DNA of 9,350 nucleotides from an uncultured Lysobacteraceae bacterium (GCA_946480825.1 CAMLLG010000108.1:1-9350); one strand, 5' to 3'; positions 1 to 6,402 are shown, numbered from the stretch's first letter. Made by a program: numbers and translations. Notes: a model not told the origin generated them from the sequence alone.

Positions 1-428
1 CGCTGGCGGTGGCGGCGATGTGGCGCGACACCCTCGGCGTGCGCGTGCGTCTGCGCAACGAGGAATGGAAGGTCTTCGTGCAGAACCGCCGTCAGCGCGC
101 GATCACCGAGGTGTTCCGCGGCGGCTGGATCGGCGATGTCGCCGATCCGCGCAATTTCCTCGCGGCGTTCGCCGCCGACGGCCCGCTGAATTGGCCGGGT
201 TACGACGATGCGCGCTATCGCATGCTGTTCGCGAAGGCCGATGCCGCCCGCGACGAGGCCGCGCGCAACGCCTGGCTGCGCGCCGCCGAGACCCGGCTGC
301 TGCACGGCCATGCGCTGATCCCGCTGTATTTCTACACCTCGAAGCATCTGGTGGCGCCGCAGGTGCGGGGTTTCGAGGCGAATCCGCTCGACCGCCATCC
401 GTCGCGCTGGATGGCGCTGCACGAATGA
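1..428 (+). CDS. Peptide-type ABC transporter substrate-binding protein, C-terminal part (5' end outside window)
   Basis: This is the last ~142 codons of a family 5 solute-binding protein (OppA/DppA type), which captures peptides or similar solutes in the periplasm and passes them to an ABC permease. The frame is open to the left edge, so the GTG at 9 is not the real start. The C-terminal signature is visible: an aromatic/basic stretch EEWKVFVQNRRQ, then GGWIGDVADPRNFL with NWPGYDD further on (the usual 'W..DYPDP..FL...N..Y.N...D' pattern of the family), and a late segment LIPLYFYTSKHLVAPQVRGF that matches the conserved 'P.iply......lv.p.v.g' ending. The last residues before the TGA are WMALHE. 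A gene for an OppB-type permease lies 800 bp downstream, but a VIT-family gene separates the two. Ligand specificity cannot be read from this fragment. Confidence 0.88.
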   Translation, partial: LAVAAMWRDTLGVRVRLRNEEWKVFVQNRRQRAITEVFRGGWIGDVADPRNFLAAFAADGPLNWPGYDDARYRMLFAKADAARDEAARNAWLRAAETRLLHGHALIPLYFYTSKHLVAPQVRGFEANPLDRHPSRWMALHE

Positions 429-531
429 GACGCGATTGATGAGACACGATCCGTGCCGCGCCGACGACGCGCAGTACACTCGCCGCATCGCGCCGCGGAC
501 CGTCCGTGCGCCCTGCCGTCTGGAGTGAACG

Positions 532-1230
532 ATGCGCCGTCGACATCTCGAAACCCATCGCACCGATCGCGTCGGCTGGCTGCGCGCCGCCGTGCTCGGC
601 GCCAACGACGGCATCATCTCGATCGCCGGCCTCGTGGTCGGCGTGGCCGCCACCGGCGCGACCACCGGTGCCGTGCTCGGCAGCGGCGTCGCCGGGATCG
701 TCGCCGGCGCGATGTCGATGGCCGCCGGCGAATACGTCTCGGTGCAGTCGCAGGCCGATACCGAGCGCGCCGACATCGCCAAGGAAACGCGCGAGCTGGC
801 CGAGGAGCCGGAGCACGAACTGCTCGAACTCACCCACATCTACGTGCAGCGCGGGTTGACGCCGGAACTGGCGGCGCAGGTCGCGCGCCAGCTCACCGCG
901 CACGATGCGCTGGGCGCGCACAAGCGCGACGAACTGGGCATCACCGACGCCCTCAGCGCGCGTCCGCTGCAGGCGGCGCTGGCCTCCGCGGCCGCATTCA
1001 CCGCAGGCGCGCTGCTGCCGATCGCGGCGGTGGTGCTGGCGCCGTCCGGCCGGATCGAGCCGGTGACCTTCGCGGTGACGCTGGCGGCGCTGTTCGGTTC
1101 CGGCGCGCTCGCGGCCTGGGCCGGCGGCGCATCGCCGCTGCGCGGGGCGCTGCGCGTCGGCTTCTGGGGCGCGATGGCGATGGCCGCCGCCGCGCTGATC
1201 GGCCGCCTGTTCCACGTCCAGCTCGGATGA
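532..1230 (+). CDS. VIT/CCC1 family transporter (vacuolar iron transporter-like, putative Fe2+/Mn2+ exporter)
   Basis: A 232-residue membrane protein of the VIT1/CCC1/nodulin-21 family, whose characterised eukaryotic members move Fe2+ or Mn2+ out of the cytosol, usually in exchange for protons. Visible features are the N-terminal helix with GANDGIIS (residues 23-30, conserved Asp26), a second helix containing AGAMSMAAGEYVSV (59-72, conserved Met61 and Glu67), a Glu-rich cytosolic stretch at about 74-102 that corresponds to the metal-binding domain of plant VIT1, and three hydrophobic segments at about 147-170, 177-197 and 207-226. The length is normal for bacterial members. The ATG is preceded by GGAG (522-525) with 6 nt spacing. 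The stop is only 4 nt before the following permease start, so the two are probably co-transcribed and translationally coupled. Family assignment is firm; substrate and direction are inferred from the family. Confidence 0.9.
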   Translation: MRRRHLETHRTDRVGWLRAAVLGANDGIISIAGLVVGVAATGATTGAVLGSGVAGIVAGAMSMAAGEYVSVQSQADTERADIAKETRELAEEPEHELLELTHIYVQRGLTPELAAQVARQLTAHDALGAHKRDELGITDALSARPLQAALASAAAFTAGALLPIAAVVLAPSGRIEPVTFAVTLAALFGSGALAAWAGGASPLRGALRVGFWGAMAMAAAALIGRLFHVQLG

Positions 1231-1234
1231 CCGC

Positions 1235-2149
1235 ATGAAGCGGTTCGCGGGGCGCCTGTTCGAAGCGCTGTTGACGCTCTGGCTGTTGGCCACGCTGTGC
1301 TTCGTGCTGTTGCGCGCCGCACCCGGCGGACCGTTCGACACCGAGAAGGCCGCGCCGCCGGAAGTGCGGGCGGCGCTGGAGGCGCGCTATCGCCTCGACC
1401 GCCCGCTGGTCGCGCAGTACGGCGCATGGCTCGGCGATGTCGCCCGCGGCGATCTCGGGCCTTCGTTCCAGTATCCCGATTACACCGTCAACCAGCTGGT
1501 CGCGCAGGCGCTGCCGGTGTCGCTGCTCAACGGCGGCCTCGCCCTGCTGCTGGCGTTGCTGGTGGGCGTGCCGCTGGGCGTGTGGGCGGCACTGCGCGCG
1601 GGGGCGTGGATCGATCGCGCGCTGATGCTGTTCGCGGGGCTGGGCCTGGCGGTGCCGAAGTTCGTGGTCGCGCCGCTGCTGGTGCTGCTGTTCGCGGTGA
1701 CCTTGCAGTGGTTGCCCGCCGGTGGCTGGGGCGAGTGGGACAACAGCGTGTTGCCGGTGATCGCGCTGGCGCTGCCGAATCTGGCCTACTGCGCACGCCT
1801 CACCCGCGCGTCGATGCTGGAGACGCTGGGTGCGGAGTATCTGGTCGCCGCCCGCGCCCGCGGCCTGTCGGAGGCGCGGCTGTTGTTCGCGCACGCGCTG
1901 AAGCCGGGGCTGCTGCCGGTGGTGGCGTGGCTGTCGCCGGCGCTGATCAACATCGTCACCGGCTCCGCGGTGGTCGAGCAGGTGTTCGGCATCCCCGGCA
2001 TGGGCCGCTACTTCGTGCAGGGTGCGCTCAATCGCGATTACACCCTGGTGCTCGGCGTGGTGCTGGTGGTCGGGGCGCTGATCGTCGCGATCAACGCCCT
2101 CGTCGATGCGCTGCGCACATGGCTGGACCCGCGGCTGCGCGATGCCTGA
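1235..2149 (+). CDS. ABC transporter permease, OppB/DppB type (peptide/nickel transport family)
   Basis: A 304-residue inner-membrane permease, close to the usual ~306 residues of OppB. It shows an N-terminal membrane anchor (about 7-27) followed by the conserved AAPGGPFD, a periplasmic loop to about residue 92 with the family's 'Y.LD.P...QY..WL......GDLG.S' pattern, and five further hydrophobic stretches. The cytoplasmic EAA-type coupling loop is at 201-225 (EYLVAARARGLSEARLLFAHALKPG), which docks on an ATPase subunit. Then come VVEQVFGIPGMGRYF and DRDYTL-like NRDYTLVLG near 267-274, both typical of OppB. The ATG follows the VIT stop by 4 nt and has GGA at 1225-1227 (7 nt spacing). No OppC-type permease or ATP-binding subunit follows, because the next gene is convergent. 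These partners must be encoded upstream of the window or elsewhere. Confidence 0.92.
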   Translation: MKRFAGRLFEALLTLWLLATLCFVLLRAAPGGPFDTEKAAPPEVRAALEARYRLDRPLVAQYGAWLGDVARGDLGPSFQYPDYTVNQLVAQALPVSLLNGGLALLLALLVGVPLGVWAALRAGAWIDRALMLFAGLGLAVPKFVVAPLLVLLFAVTLQWLPAGGWGEWDNSVLPVIALALPNLAYCARLTRASMLETLGAEYLVAARARGLSEARLLFAHALKPGLLPVVAWLSPALINIVTGSAVVEQVFGIPGMGRYFVQGALNRDYTLVLGVVLVVGALIVAINALVDALRTWLDPRLRDA

Positions 2150-2177
2150 CCGGTGCGATGCCTGCGCATCGCACCGG
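2150..2177. terminator. Stem-loop between convergent genes, probable bidirectional terminator
   Basis: A perfect 12-bp inverted repeat (2150-2161 paired with 2166-2177, arms beginning CCGGTGCGATGC) with a 4-nt loop starts directly after the permease stop codon and ends 12 nt before the stop of the minus-strand gene. The position between convergent genes fits termination from both sides. Neither side has a clear T-run, so it could act with Rho or simply protect 3' ends. Confidence 0.6.
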
Positions 2178-2189
2178 CCGATGGGCCGC

Positions 2190-3425
2190 TTACTCCCAAG
2201 TGACGGTGAGGTTGCTCATGTACACGGTGTAGTCCTCTTCCGACGACGTGGCCGTGGCGATGAAGTAACCGGTCTCCTGCGTCGGGAACGCATAGCCGCC
2301 GTTGAAGTAGCTGTTGCCGTTGTAGAACCCGTGGATGATCGGGGTGACGATGTCCAGATAACCGGGAGTGACCGTGTATTCGATCTCGCCCTTGTCGGTC
2401 ACGCTGATCCTGAAGCGGTACAGCTGGTTGTTCTCGAGCTGCGCCTGCCCACCGCAGCGCGAGACGTTGTTGCCGGTGGGCCAGAACGCTTCGACGCGCA
2501 CGGTCATGCCGCACTTCTCGAACGCGCCGATCGCGATGCCGAGCGCGTGGTGATTGCGCGCGAGGTTGGTGACGTTGTCGATGTTGCCGAAGTCGATGTC
2601 CCAGCGCCCGTGCAGGCCGATCGCGATGTGGTCCGACTGCGGCTGGTCGAAGTAGTCCGGCGACCACAGCTCGAATTCCATGACCTGTTTCGTCGCGCCG
2701 GCCGGCTTGAAGGTCGACAGCACCGTCCTGTAGCCGAAATAACCGTTGCGGAAGGTCGTGCCGGTGCAGACGTTGGTCTGCAGCGGGGTCTGCTGGCAGC
2801 GGCGGGTGAGGATGTGGCCGTTGGGCAGGGACGGGAAGCCCGGCGTGCCGGCGCTGGCGTTGGGCGGCCAGTACAGCGTGGTTCTGGGCACGTACCCTTC
2901 GATGTGGTCGAAGGTCCAGCCCTGGGCGATCAGCGTGTTCTTGTCGCTTTCGCTGGTGACGAACTTGTGCACCCGATCGGTGTTGAGACTGCCGCGCGAC
3001 AACCGGTACAGCGGCAACGACCCCGGCACCTGCGACCGGTACAGATAACCGGTGATCCCTTCGTAGATGTAACCGAGCGCCTGCGCGTCGGCCAGATCCT
3101 GCGGGAAGTCGGTGATGAAGAGATGTTCGGTCTGCGGCGCGCCCTTCACGTAGCGATACATCGGTTTCGTGTGCGCCTGCGGCGTGCGTTCGAGATAAAA
3201 CGCGGTCCGCAGGTTCGTGTATCCCGCGCTGTTGATCGAGCCGAGGGCCTCGGCATAGTCCATCGTGTAGAGATTGTCGGTGATCGTGGGATTGTAGGTT
3301 TCGTGGATCGCGGAGAACGGCGGCGCCGGCGTGTAGGGCGTGGCCGAGGCGGCCAGCGGCGCGAGGGCGAGCAGCGCGCAGGCCGTCCGCTGGGCGGCCG
3401 TGCGACGGGAAGGGGATGACGTCAT
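2190..3425 (-). CDS. Secreted protein with N-terminal DUF5648-like repeats and a beta-rich C-terminal domain of unknown function
   Basis: A 411-residue exported protein that I do not recognise as a named gene. Residues 1-28 form a Sec signal peptide: basic SRRTAAQR, hydrophobic CALLALAPLA, and an AxA-type site before TPYTP. Residues ~45-185 contain three tandem units of the DUF5648 type ('..HFYT.s..E...l...G..yEg..fy'): NLYTMDYAEA with GY, then EHLFITDFPQDLADAQALGYIYEGITGYLY, then VHKFVTSESDKNTLIAQGW with IEGYVP. These recur in secreted proteins and have no established catalytic role. Residues ~225-411 alternate hydrophobic and polar residues like a beta-sandwich and are rich in Asn, Tyr and Gly; a lectin- or laminin-G-like fold is only a guess. 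The mature chain has four cysteines (210, 220, 305, 324), enough for two disulfides. No Shine-Dalgarno sequence precedes the ATG, although no other in-frame start would keep the signal peptide. GC is visibly lower (57-60% in two 60-nt rows I counted, versus ~73% in a row of the dsbA region). Confidence 0.8.
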   Translation of the reverse strand: MTSSPSRRTAAQRTACALLALAPLAASATPYTPAPPFSAIHETYNPTITDNLYTMDYAEALGSINSAGYTNLRTAFYLERTPQAHTKPMYRYVKGAPQTEHLFITDFPQDLADAQALGYIYEGITGYLYRSQVPGSLPLYRLSRGSLNTDRVHKFVTSESDKNTLIAQGWTFDHIEGYVPRTTLYWPPNASAGTPGFPSLPNGHILTRRCQQTPLQTNVCTGTTFRNGYFGYRTVLSTFKPAGATKQVMEFELWSPDYFDQPQSDHIAIGLHGRWDIDFGNIDNVTNLARNHHALGIAIGAFEKCGMTVRVEAFWPTGNNVSRCGGQAQLENNQLYRFRISVTDKGEIEYTVTPGYLDIVTPIIHGFYNGNSYFNGGYAFPTQETGYFIATATSSEEDYTVYMSNLTVTWE

Positions 3426-3464
3426 GGGAGGCGGAGTCCGTGCGTGGAGAGGGTCGGCGTGCAG

Positions 3465-3488
3465 GCATCGAAGGCGTGCATCGAAGGC
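3465..3488. repeat. Two 11-nt direct repeats in the leader of the secreted-protein gene
   Basis: GCATCGAAGGC occurs at 3465-3475 and again at 3478-3488, a 13-nt period. The second copy overlaps a 6-bp stem (3474-3479 with 3487-3492, 7-nt loop). Both lie between the predicted start of transcription and the start codon of the minus-strand gene. The repeat is seen directly; any function as an operator or RNA structure is inference. Confidence 0.6.
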
Positions 3489-3502
3489 ACGCGATGCCCT
3501 CG

Positions 3503-3530
3503 ATTCTCAGGAGAGCGGAATCCGCGGCAA
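3503..3530 (-). promoter_or_regulatory. Possible sigma-70 promoter for the secreted DUF5648-like gene
   Basis: On the minus strand TTGCCG (3525-3530, 4/6 match to TTGACA) and GAGAAT (3503-3508, 4/6 match to TATAAT) are 16 nt apart. They would start transcription near 3496, giving a ~70-nt leader. Each hexamer is only a partial match, so this is a modest prediction from spacing and position. Confidence 0.4.
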
Positions 3531-3652
3531 GACAGGATCATCGCGAAAGATCGTGACGAGAAGGCCGCGGCGATCGGCACGTGCGCATCGGACATCGCGA
3601 TTCCGCGCGCGCTCCGATACGCTGGCCGCCATCCACGACACCGCGAGTTCCC

Positions 3653-4021
3653 ATGATCATCGTCTATCGCGCCGCCAACATCGCCGATGCCCACCTGATC
3701 CGGCAGATGCTGGAAGCCGAGGGCATGCCCGCCTTCATCCAGGGCGAATATCTGCAGGGCGCGGTCGGCGAGCTGCCCGCCAACACCGAGATCCTCGTGC
3801 GCGTGTCCGACGAACATGCCGACGCCGCGCGCGCGCTCGTCGCGGATTGGGAAAGCGGCGAACCGATGACCTTCGACGACGAAGACGATGACATCGCCGC
3901 CTCCGCTGCCGCGGCACCGCCCGCGACGCGATCCGCGATCCGGTATTTCCTGCTGTTCGTCGCGATCGTGGTCGGCGGATCGATCGCGATGATGCTGCTG
4001 CAGCGCTACGCGGAAGGGTGA
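3653..4021 (+). CDS. DUF2007 domain protein with C-terminal membrane segment
   Basis: A 122-residue protein. Residues 1-66 match the DUF2007 pattern (sometimes labelled 'putative signal transducing protein'): an initial strand MIIVYRAAN, a helix IADAHLIRQMLEAEGMPAF, a central YLQGAVGELP, and ILVRVSDEHADAARALV. The fold is ferredoxin-like and the molecular function is not established. An acidic linker (FDDEDDD, 74-80) and an Ala/Pro stretch lead to a single hydrophobic helix at about 96-115, which suggests a cytoplasmic domain tethered to the inner membrane. The reading frame is open further upstream to 3581, but the ATG at 3653 is chosen because the DUF2007 domain begins right at it. Only a weak GAG precedes it at 5 nt. 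It stands alone: the gene before is divergent and the one after is convergent. Confidence 0.85.
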   Translation: MIIVYRAANIADAHLIRQMLEAEGMPAFIQGEYLQGAVGELPANTEILVRVSDEHADAARALVADWESGEPMTFDDEDDDIAASAAAAPPATRSAIRYFLLFVAIVVGGSIAMMLLQRYAEG

Positions 4022-4052
4022 AGCGGCGGGCGGCCAGGACGACGCGCTTCGG

Positions 4053-4673
4053 TCAAATCCCCAGCCACTCCGCCACCAGCTTGCGCAGTTCGTCCACGCC
4101 GACCTTCGATTCGGCCGAGTAGGTCTGCACGCTGACGGTGTCGCCGTATTGGCCCTGCAGGTCCTTGCGGACCGCCTGCAGTACGTTCAGGCCAGCGCCG
4201 CGGCCGAGCTTGTCGGCCTTGGTCAGCAGGGCGTGGACCGGCAGTCCGCGCTCGGCGGCGTAGGCGATGATCTGGCGGTCGTAGTCCTTCAGCGGGTGGC
4301 GGATGTCCATCACCACCACCAGCCCCTTCAGCGCGATGCGGCTGCCGAAATAGCTGTCGAGGAATCCCTGCCAGTGCGCCTGCAGATCCTTCGGCACCTT
4401 GGCGTAGCCGTAGCCGGGCAGGTCGACGAGGTAGCGGCCGTCGTGCGGCGGCAGATTGAAAAAGACCAGTTGCTGGGTGCGCCCGGGGGTCTTGGACACC
4501 CGCGCCAGCGCGTTCTGCTGGCAGAGGGCGTTGAGGGCGCTGGACTTGCCGGCGTTGGAGCGGCCGGCGAAAGCCACTTCGGCGCCGCCATCGGGCGGCA
4601 GCTGGCGCGGGTTGTGGGCGGCCAGCAGATAGTCGGCGCGGGCGAACGGGTTCGGAGGGGTAGCCATCGGCAT
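4053..4673 (-). CDS. engB: Ribosome biogenesis GTP-binding protein EngB (YihA/YsxC)
   Basis: An essential-type TRAFAC GTPase of the EngB family, which helps late assembly of the 50S ribosomal subunit. All GTPase motifs are readable. Numbered from the second ATG (4667), they are G1 GRSNAGKSS at 35-43, the G2 Thr in KTPGRTQ (Thr64), G3 DLPG at 82-85 followed by the family signature YGYAKV, G4 TKAD at 149-152, and G5 SAES at 184-187. The length is ~204-206 residues, typical. Two ATGs, at 4673 and 4667, lie two codons apart and neither has a clear Shine-Dalgarno sequence, so the exact start is open. The longer frame up to 4799 is rejected because it runs through the cytochrome promoter and has no family similarity. 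It is transcribed divergently from the cytochrome c4 gene, with a GC-rich inverted repeat in the shared region. Confidence 0.96.
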   Translation of the reverse strand: MPMATPPNPFARADYLLAAHNPRQLPPDGGAEVAFAGRSNAGKSSALNALCQQNALARVSKTPGRTQQLVFFNLPPHDGRYLVDLPGYGYAKVPKDLQAHWQGFLDSYFGSRIALKGLVVVMDIRHPLKDYDRQIIAYAAERGLPVHALLTKADKLGRGAGLNVLQAVRKDLQGQYGDTVSVQTYSAESKVGVDELRKLVAEWLGI

Positions 4674-4682
4674 AGGATCGCA

Positions 4683-4720
4683 CGGCCGGGGCCCGCTGCC
4701 GTTTGACCCTGCCCCGGCCG
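4683..4720. repeat. 10-bp perfect inverted repeat around the cytochrome c4 -35 box
   Basis: CGGCCGGGGC (4683-4692) and its exact complement GCCCCGGCCG (4711-4720) are separated by 18 nt. The loop holds the -35 hexamer of the plus-strand promoter, and the right arm fills most of the spacer between -35 and -10. On the minus strand it ends about 10 nt before the engB start, so in an engB transcript it would form a G/C-only hairpin next to the start codon. The symmetry is seen; a role as operator, leader hairpin or upstream terminator is inference. Confidence 0.6.
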
Positions 4721-4731
4721 CCGACCATAAT
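4703..4731 (+). promoter_or_regulatory. Sigma-70 promoter of the cytochrome c4 gene
   Basis: TTGACC (4703-4708, 5/6 match) and CATAAT (4726-4731, 5/6 match) are separated by 17 nt, the optimal spacing. The -10 lies in the only AT-rich patch of the intergenic region. Transcription would start near 4738, giving a ~60-nt leader before the ATG at 4798. It is the best promoter in the window. Confidence 0.82.
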
Positions 4732-4797
4732 TTCCGGGTTTCGGCCTGCGGGCGGCCTTCCGCCGTTCCCGTGCCCCGTCTTCTTGGAGTGTTGAGC

Positions 4798-5577
4798 ATG
4801 CGTCACGCCCGTGCCTACGGTTTCGCCGGTCTCGCGGTTCTCGCGGTCGCCGCGGCCGCCGCCATCGCCCAGACCACGGTCACGCCCGTGCCCGAAGCCG
4901 CACCGGTCCAGAGCGCGCCGCTCGATGCCGCCGCGGCCGCCGATCTGGCCACCGCCAAGGGCGGCGACCCGCAGGCCGGCGCGACCAAGGCCGGTGCCTG
5001 CGCCGCCTGCCACGGTCTGGACGGCAACGCCACCGACCCGACCCTCTACCCCCGCCTCGCCGGCCAGAGCGAGCGCTACATCGCCCGCCAGCTCGCGCTG
5101 TTCAAGAGCGGCGAGCGCGTCAACGCGATCATGCAGCCGTTCGCCGCCACGCTCAGCGCGCAGGACATGCGCGATATCGGCGCCTACTACGCGACCCAGA
5201 AATCGGGCGCCGGCATCGCCGACGATACCGTCATCGCCAGCGGCCCCAACCAGGGCCTGAAGTTCTACGAAGTGGGCCAGAAGCTGTACCGCAGCGGCGA
5301 CAGCGCCCGCGGCATCCCGGCCTGCATGGCCTGCCACGGCGCCGCCGGCACCGGCAACCCGGGCCCGGCCTACCCGCACGTGGGCGGCCAGCAGGCGTGG
5401 TACACGGCCCGCCGTCTGCAGGAATACCGCACCGGCACCACCACCGAGAAGGATCCGGCCCTGTTCCACGTGATGTCCGCGGTGGCGAAGCCGCTGACCG
5501 ACGAGGAAATCCAGTCGCTGTCGAGCTACATGCAGGGCCTGCATCCGCGGCCCCAGGCCGGCGGCGGCAAGGGTTGA
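4798..5577 (+). CDS. Di-haem cytochrome c4
   Basis: A 259-residue periplasmic or membrane-associated cytochrome of the c4 family, which carries electrons from the bc1 complex to terminal oxidases (often the cbb3 type). A signal peptide is visible (basic start RHAR, hydrophobic core, AIA-type site near residue 24). An Ala/Pro-rich spacer precedes two homologous domains, each with one covalent haem site: CAACH at 68-72 with likely sixth ligand Met112 (IMQPFA), and CMACH at 176-180 with likely ligand Met226 (VMSAVA). Repeated elements confirm the duplication: YPRLAGQ..RYIARQL versus YPHVGGQ..WYTARRL, then LSAQDMRDIGAYYA versus LTDEEIQSLSSYM. The ATG at 4798 has GGAG at 4786-4789 (8 nt spacing); a GTG at 4771 in the same frame is rejected because it would put nine residues before the signal peptide. 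The N-terminal spacer of ~30 residues is somewhat longer than I expect for the family. Confidence 0.95.
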   Translation: MRHARAYGFAGLAVLAVAAAAAIAQTTVTPVPEAAPVQSAPLDAAAAADLATAKGGDPQAGATKAGACAACHGLDGNATDPTLYPRLAGQSERYIARQLALFKSGERVNAIMQPFAATLSAQDMRDIGAYYATQKSGAGIADDTVIASGPNQGLKFYEVGQKLYRSGDSARGIPACMACHGAAGTGNPGPAYPHVGGQQAWYTARRLQEYRTGTTTEKDPALFHVMSAVAKPLTDEEIQSLSSYMQGLHPRPQAGGGKG

Positions 5578-5636
5578 TCCACCGCGGGTTCGCCTTCCGC
5601 GCACGCGAGGGCGTCCGACAACGGATAGCTTGAACA

Positions 5637-5673
5637 CGAACGCCGGCACGGACATGCTCTGGGCCGGCGTTTC
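5637..5673 (+). terminator. Terminator-like hairpin after cytochrome c4
   Basis: AACGCCGGC (5639-5647) pairs perfectly with GCCGGCGTT (5663-5671) across a 15-nt loop. With one bulged T the stem extends outward by a further CG pair. The 3' side runs into TTTCGCGTCTT, a weak T-rich tail. It sits 59 nt after the stop codon and before a new gene with its own strong ribosome-binding site, as expected for a factor-independent terminator in GC-rich DNA. Confidence 0.62.
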
Positions 5674-5722
5674 GCGTCTTCCGCCATCGCCACTGCCGCC
5701 GAACGCTCGCCGATGCCACCGG

Positions 5723-5743
5723 TCTTTTCTTTCCCTCTCTTCC
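5723..5743 (+). other. 21-nt uninterrupted pyrimidine tract before the first dsbA-like gene
   Basis: All 21 bases are C or T (9 C, 12 T), ending 2 nt before the AGGA ribosome-binding site. This is conspicuous in such GC-rich DNA. It may act as an unstructured, U-rich leader element that helps 30S/S1 binding, or it may be part of an unrecognised regulatory site. Function is inference. Confidence 0.5.
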
Positions 5744-5757
5744 GCAGGATGCCTTCC

Positions 5758-6402
5758 ATGACGCGTTTCTTCGCCTGGATGTTGTTGTTGGTCCTTCCGC
5801 TTACCGCCTGCGCCCAGGCGCCGGCCGGTCCGCCGCGCGCCGGCGTGGATTACGAAGTGCTGCAGGGCGGCCAGCGCTGGCAGCAGGCCCCGAACGGCAA
5901 GATCGAAGTGGTCGAGGTGTTCGCCTACACCTGCCCGCACTGCGCGGATTTCGAGCCGATGATCGCCGCCTGGAAGAAGGCCAAGCCGGCCGACGTCGAT
6001 TTCGTCTATCTGCCCGCGGCCTTCGATCCCGAGGACGTCTACGCCCGGGCTTTCTTCGCGGCCGATCTGGCCAAGGCGGTGCCGAAAATCCACCAGCCGC
6101 TGTTCGACGCCATCCACGAAGAGGGCGCGCTGCCGCGCAGCAACGCCAGCATCGACGAACTGGGAACCTGGTTCGGGCAGCGTGGTCTCAACCGCGCGAA
6201 GATGGTGGCCTCGATGCGGTCGAAGGACGTCGACGCACGCATGGCCCGCGCCCGCGCCTTCGTCGTCGCCAACGGCGTGGGCAGCACCCCGACCCTGATC
6301 GTGAACGGTAAATACATCGTTCGTGCCCGCCGTCTGGAAGACCGTCTGCGCGTGGTCGATGGGCTGGTCGCCATGGAACGCGCCGCGGCGAAAGCGCCCT
6401 GA
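5758..6402 (+). CDS. DsbA-like thiol:disulfide oxidoreductase, predicted lipoprotein, CPHC active site
   Basis: A 214-residue periplasmic thioredoxin-fold protein of the DsbA family, which introduces disulfides into exported proteins and is normally reoxidised by DsbB. The N-terminus MTRFFAW plus a Leu-rich core ends in the lipobox LTAC, so Cys18 is probably lipidated and the enzyme anchored to a membrane, unlike soluble E. coli DsbA. The catalytic motif CPHC is at 59-62 in VFAYTCPHC, the classical DsbA dipeptide. A helical insertion follows, and the cis-proline loop is GSTPTLIVNGKY (Pro178). The ATG at 5758 is chosen because AGGA (5746-5749) lies 8 nt before it; the ATG at 5749 overlaps that AGGA, and the one at 5713 would spoil the signal peptide. 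A 21-nt pure pyrimidine tract lies just upstream. It is the first of a tandem pair, 51 nt before its paralogue, and probably begins a three-gene transcript. Confidence 0.92.
   Translation: MTRFFAWMLLLVLPLTACAQAPAGPPRAGVDYEVLQGGQRWQQAPNGKIEVVEVFAYTCPHCADFEPMIAAWKKAKPADVDFVYLPAAFDPEDVYARAFFAADLAKAVPKIHQPLFDAIHEEGALPRSNASIDELGTWFGQRGLNRAKMVASMRSKDVDARMARARAFVVANGVGSTPTLIVNGKYIVRARRLEDRLRVVDGLVAMERAAAKAP

Noticed and set aside
475..480. TACACT as a -10 box for a promoter of the VIT gene
   Set aside because: No acceptable -35 hexamer lies at 16-18 nt upstream (CGTGCC region), so a promoter is possible but not supported.
103..1341. 412-codon minus-strand frame opposite the VIT gene
   Set aside because: It is a compositional shadow; the VIT-family protein on the plus strand has family motifs and a ribosome-binding site.
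2139..2164. 10-nt direct repeat GCGATGCCTG at 2139 and 2155
   Set aside because: One copy lies in the permease coding end and the other in the terminator stem. It is short and is explained by the hairpin sequence.
2106..3419. 437-codon plus-strand frame opposite the secreted DUF5648-like gene
   Set aside because: The minus-strand product has a signal peptide and repeat domain. The plus-strand translation is Val/Arg/Gly-rich without recognisable motifs.
3614..3622. GATACGCT-like -10 before the DUF2007 gene
   Set aside because: The upstream sequence is almost pure GC and offers no -35 match; only the -10 resembles a promoter.
4020..4050. GAAGCG/CGCTTC inverted repeat between the DUF2007 gene and engB as a terminator
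   Set aside because: It has only 6 bp with a 19-nt loop and no T-run; too weak to call.
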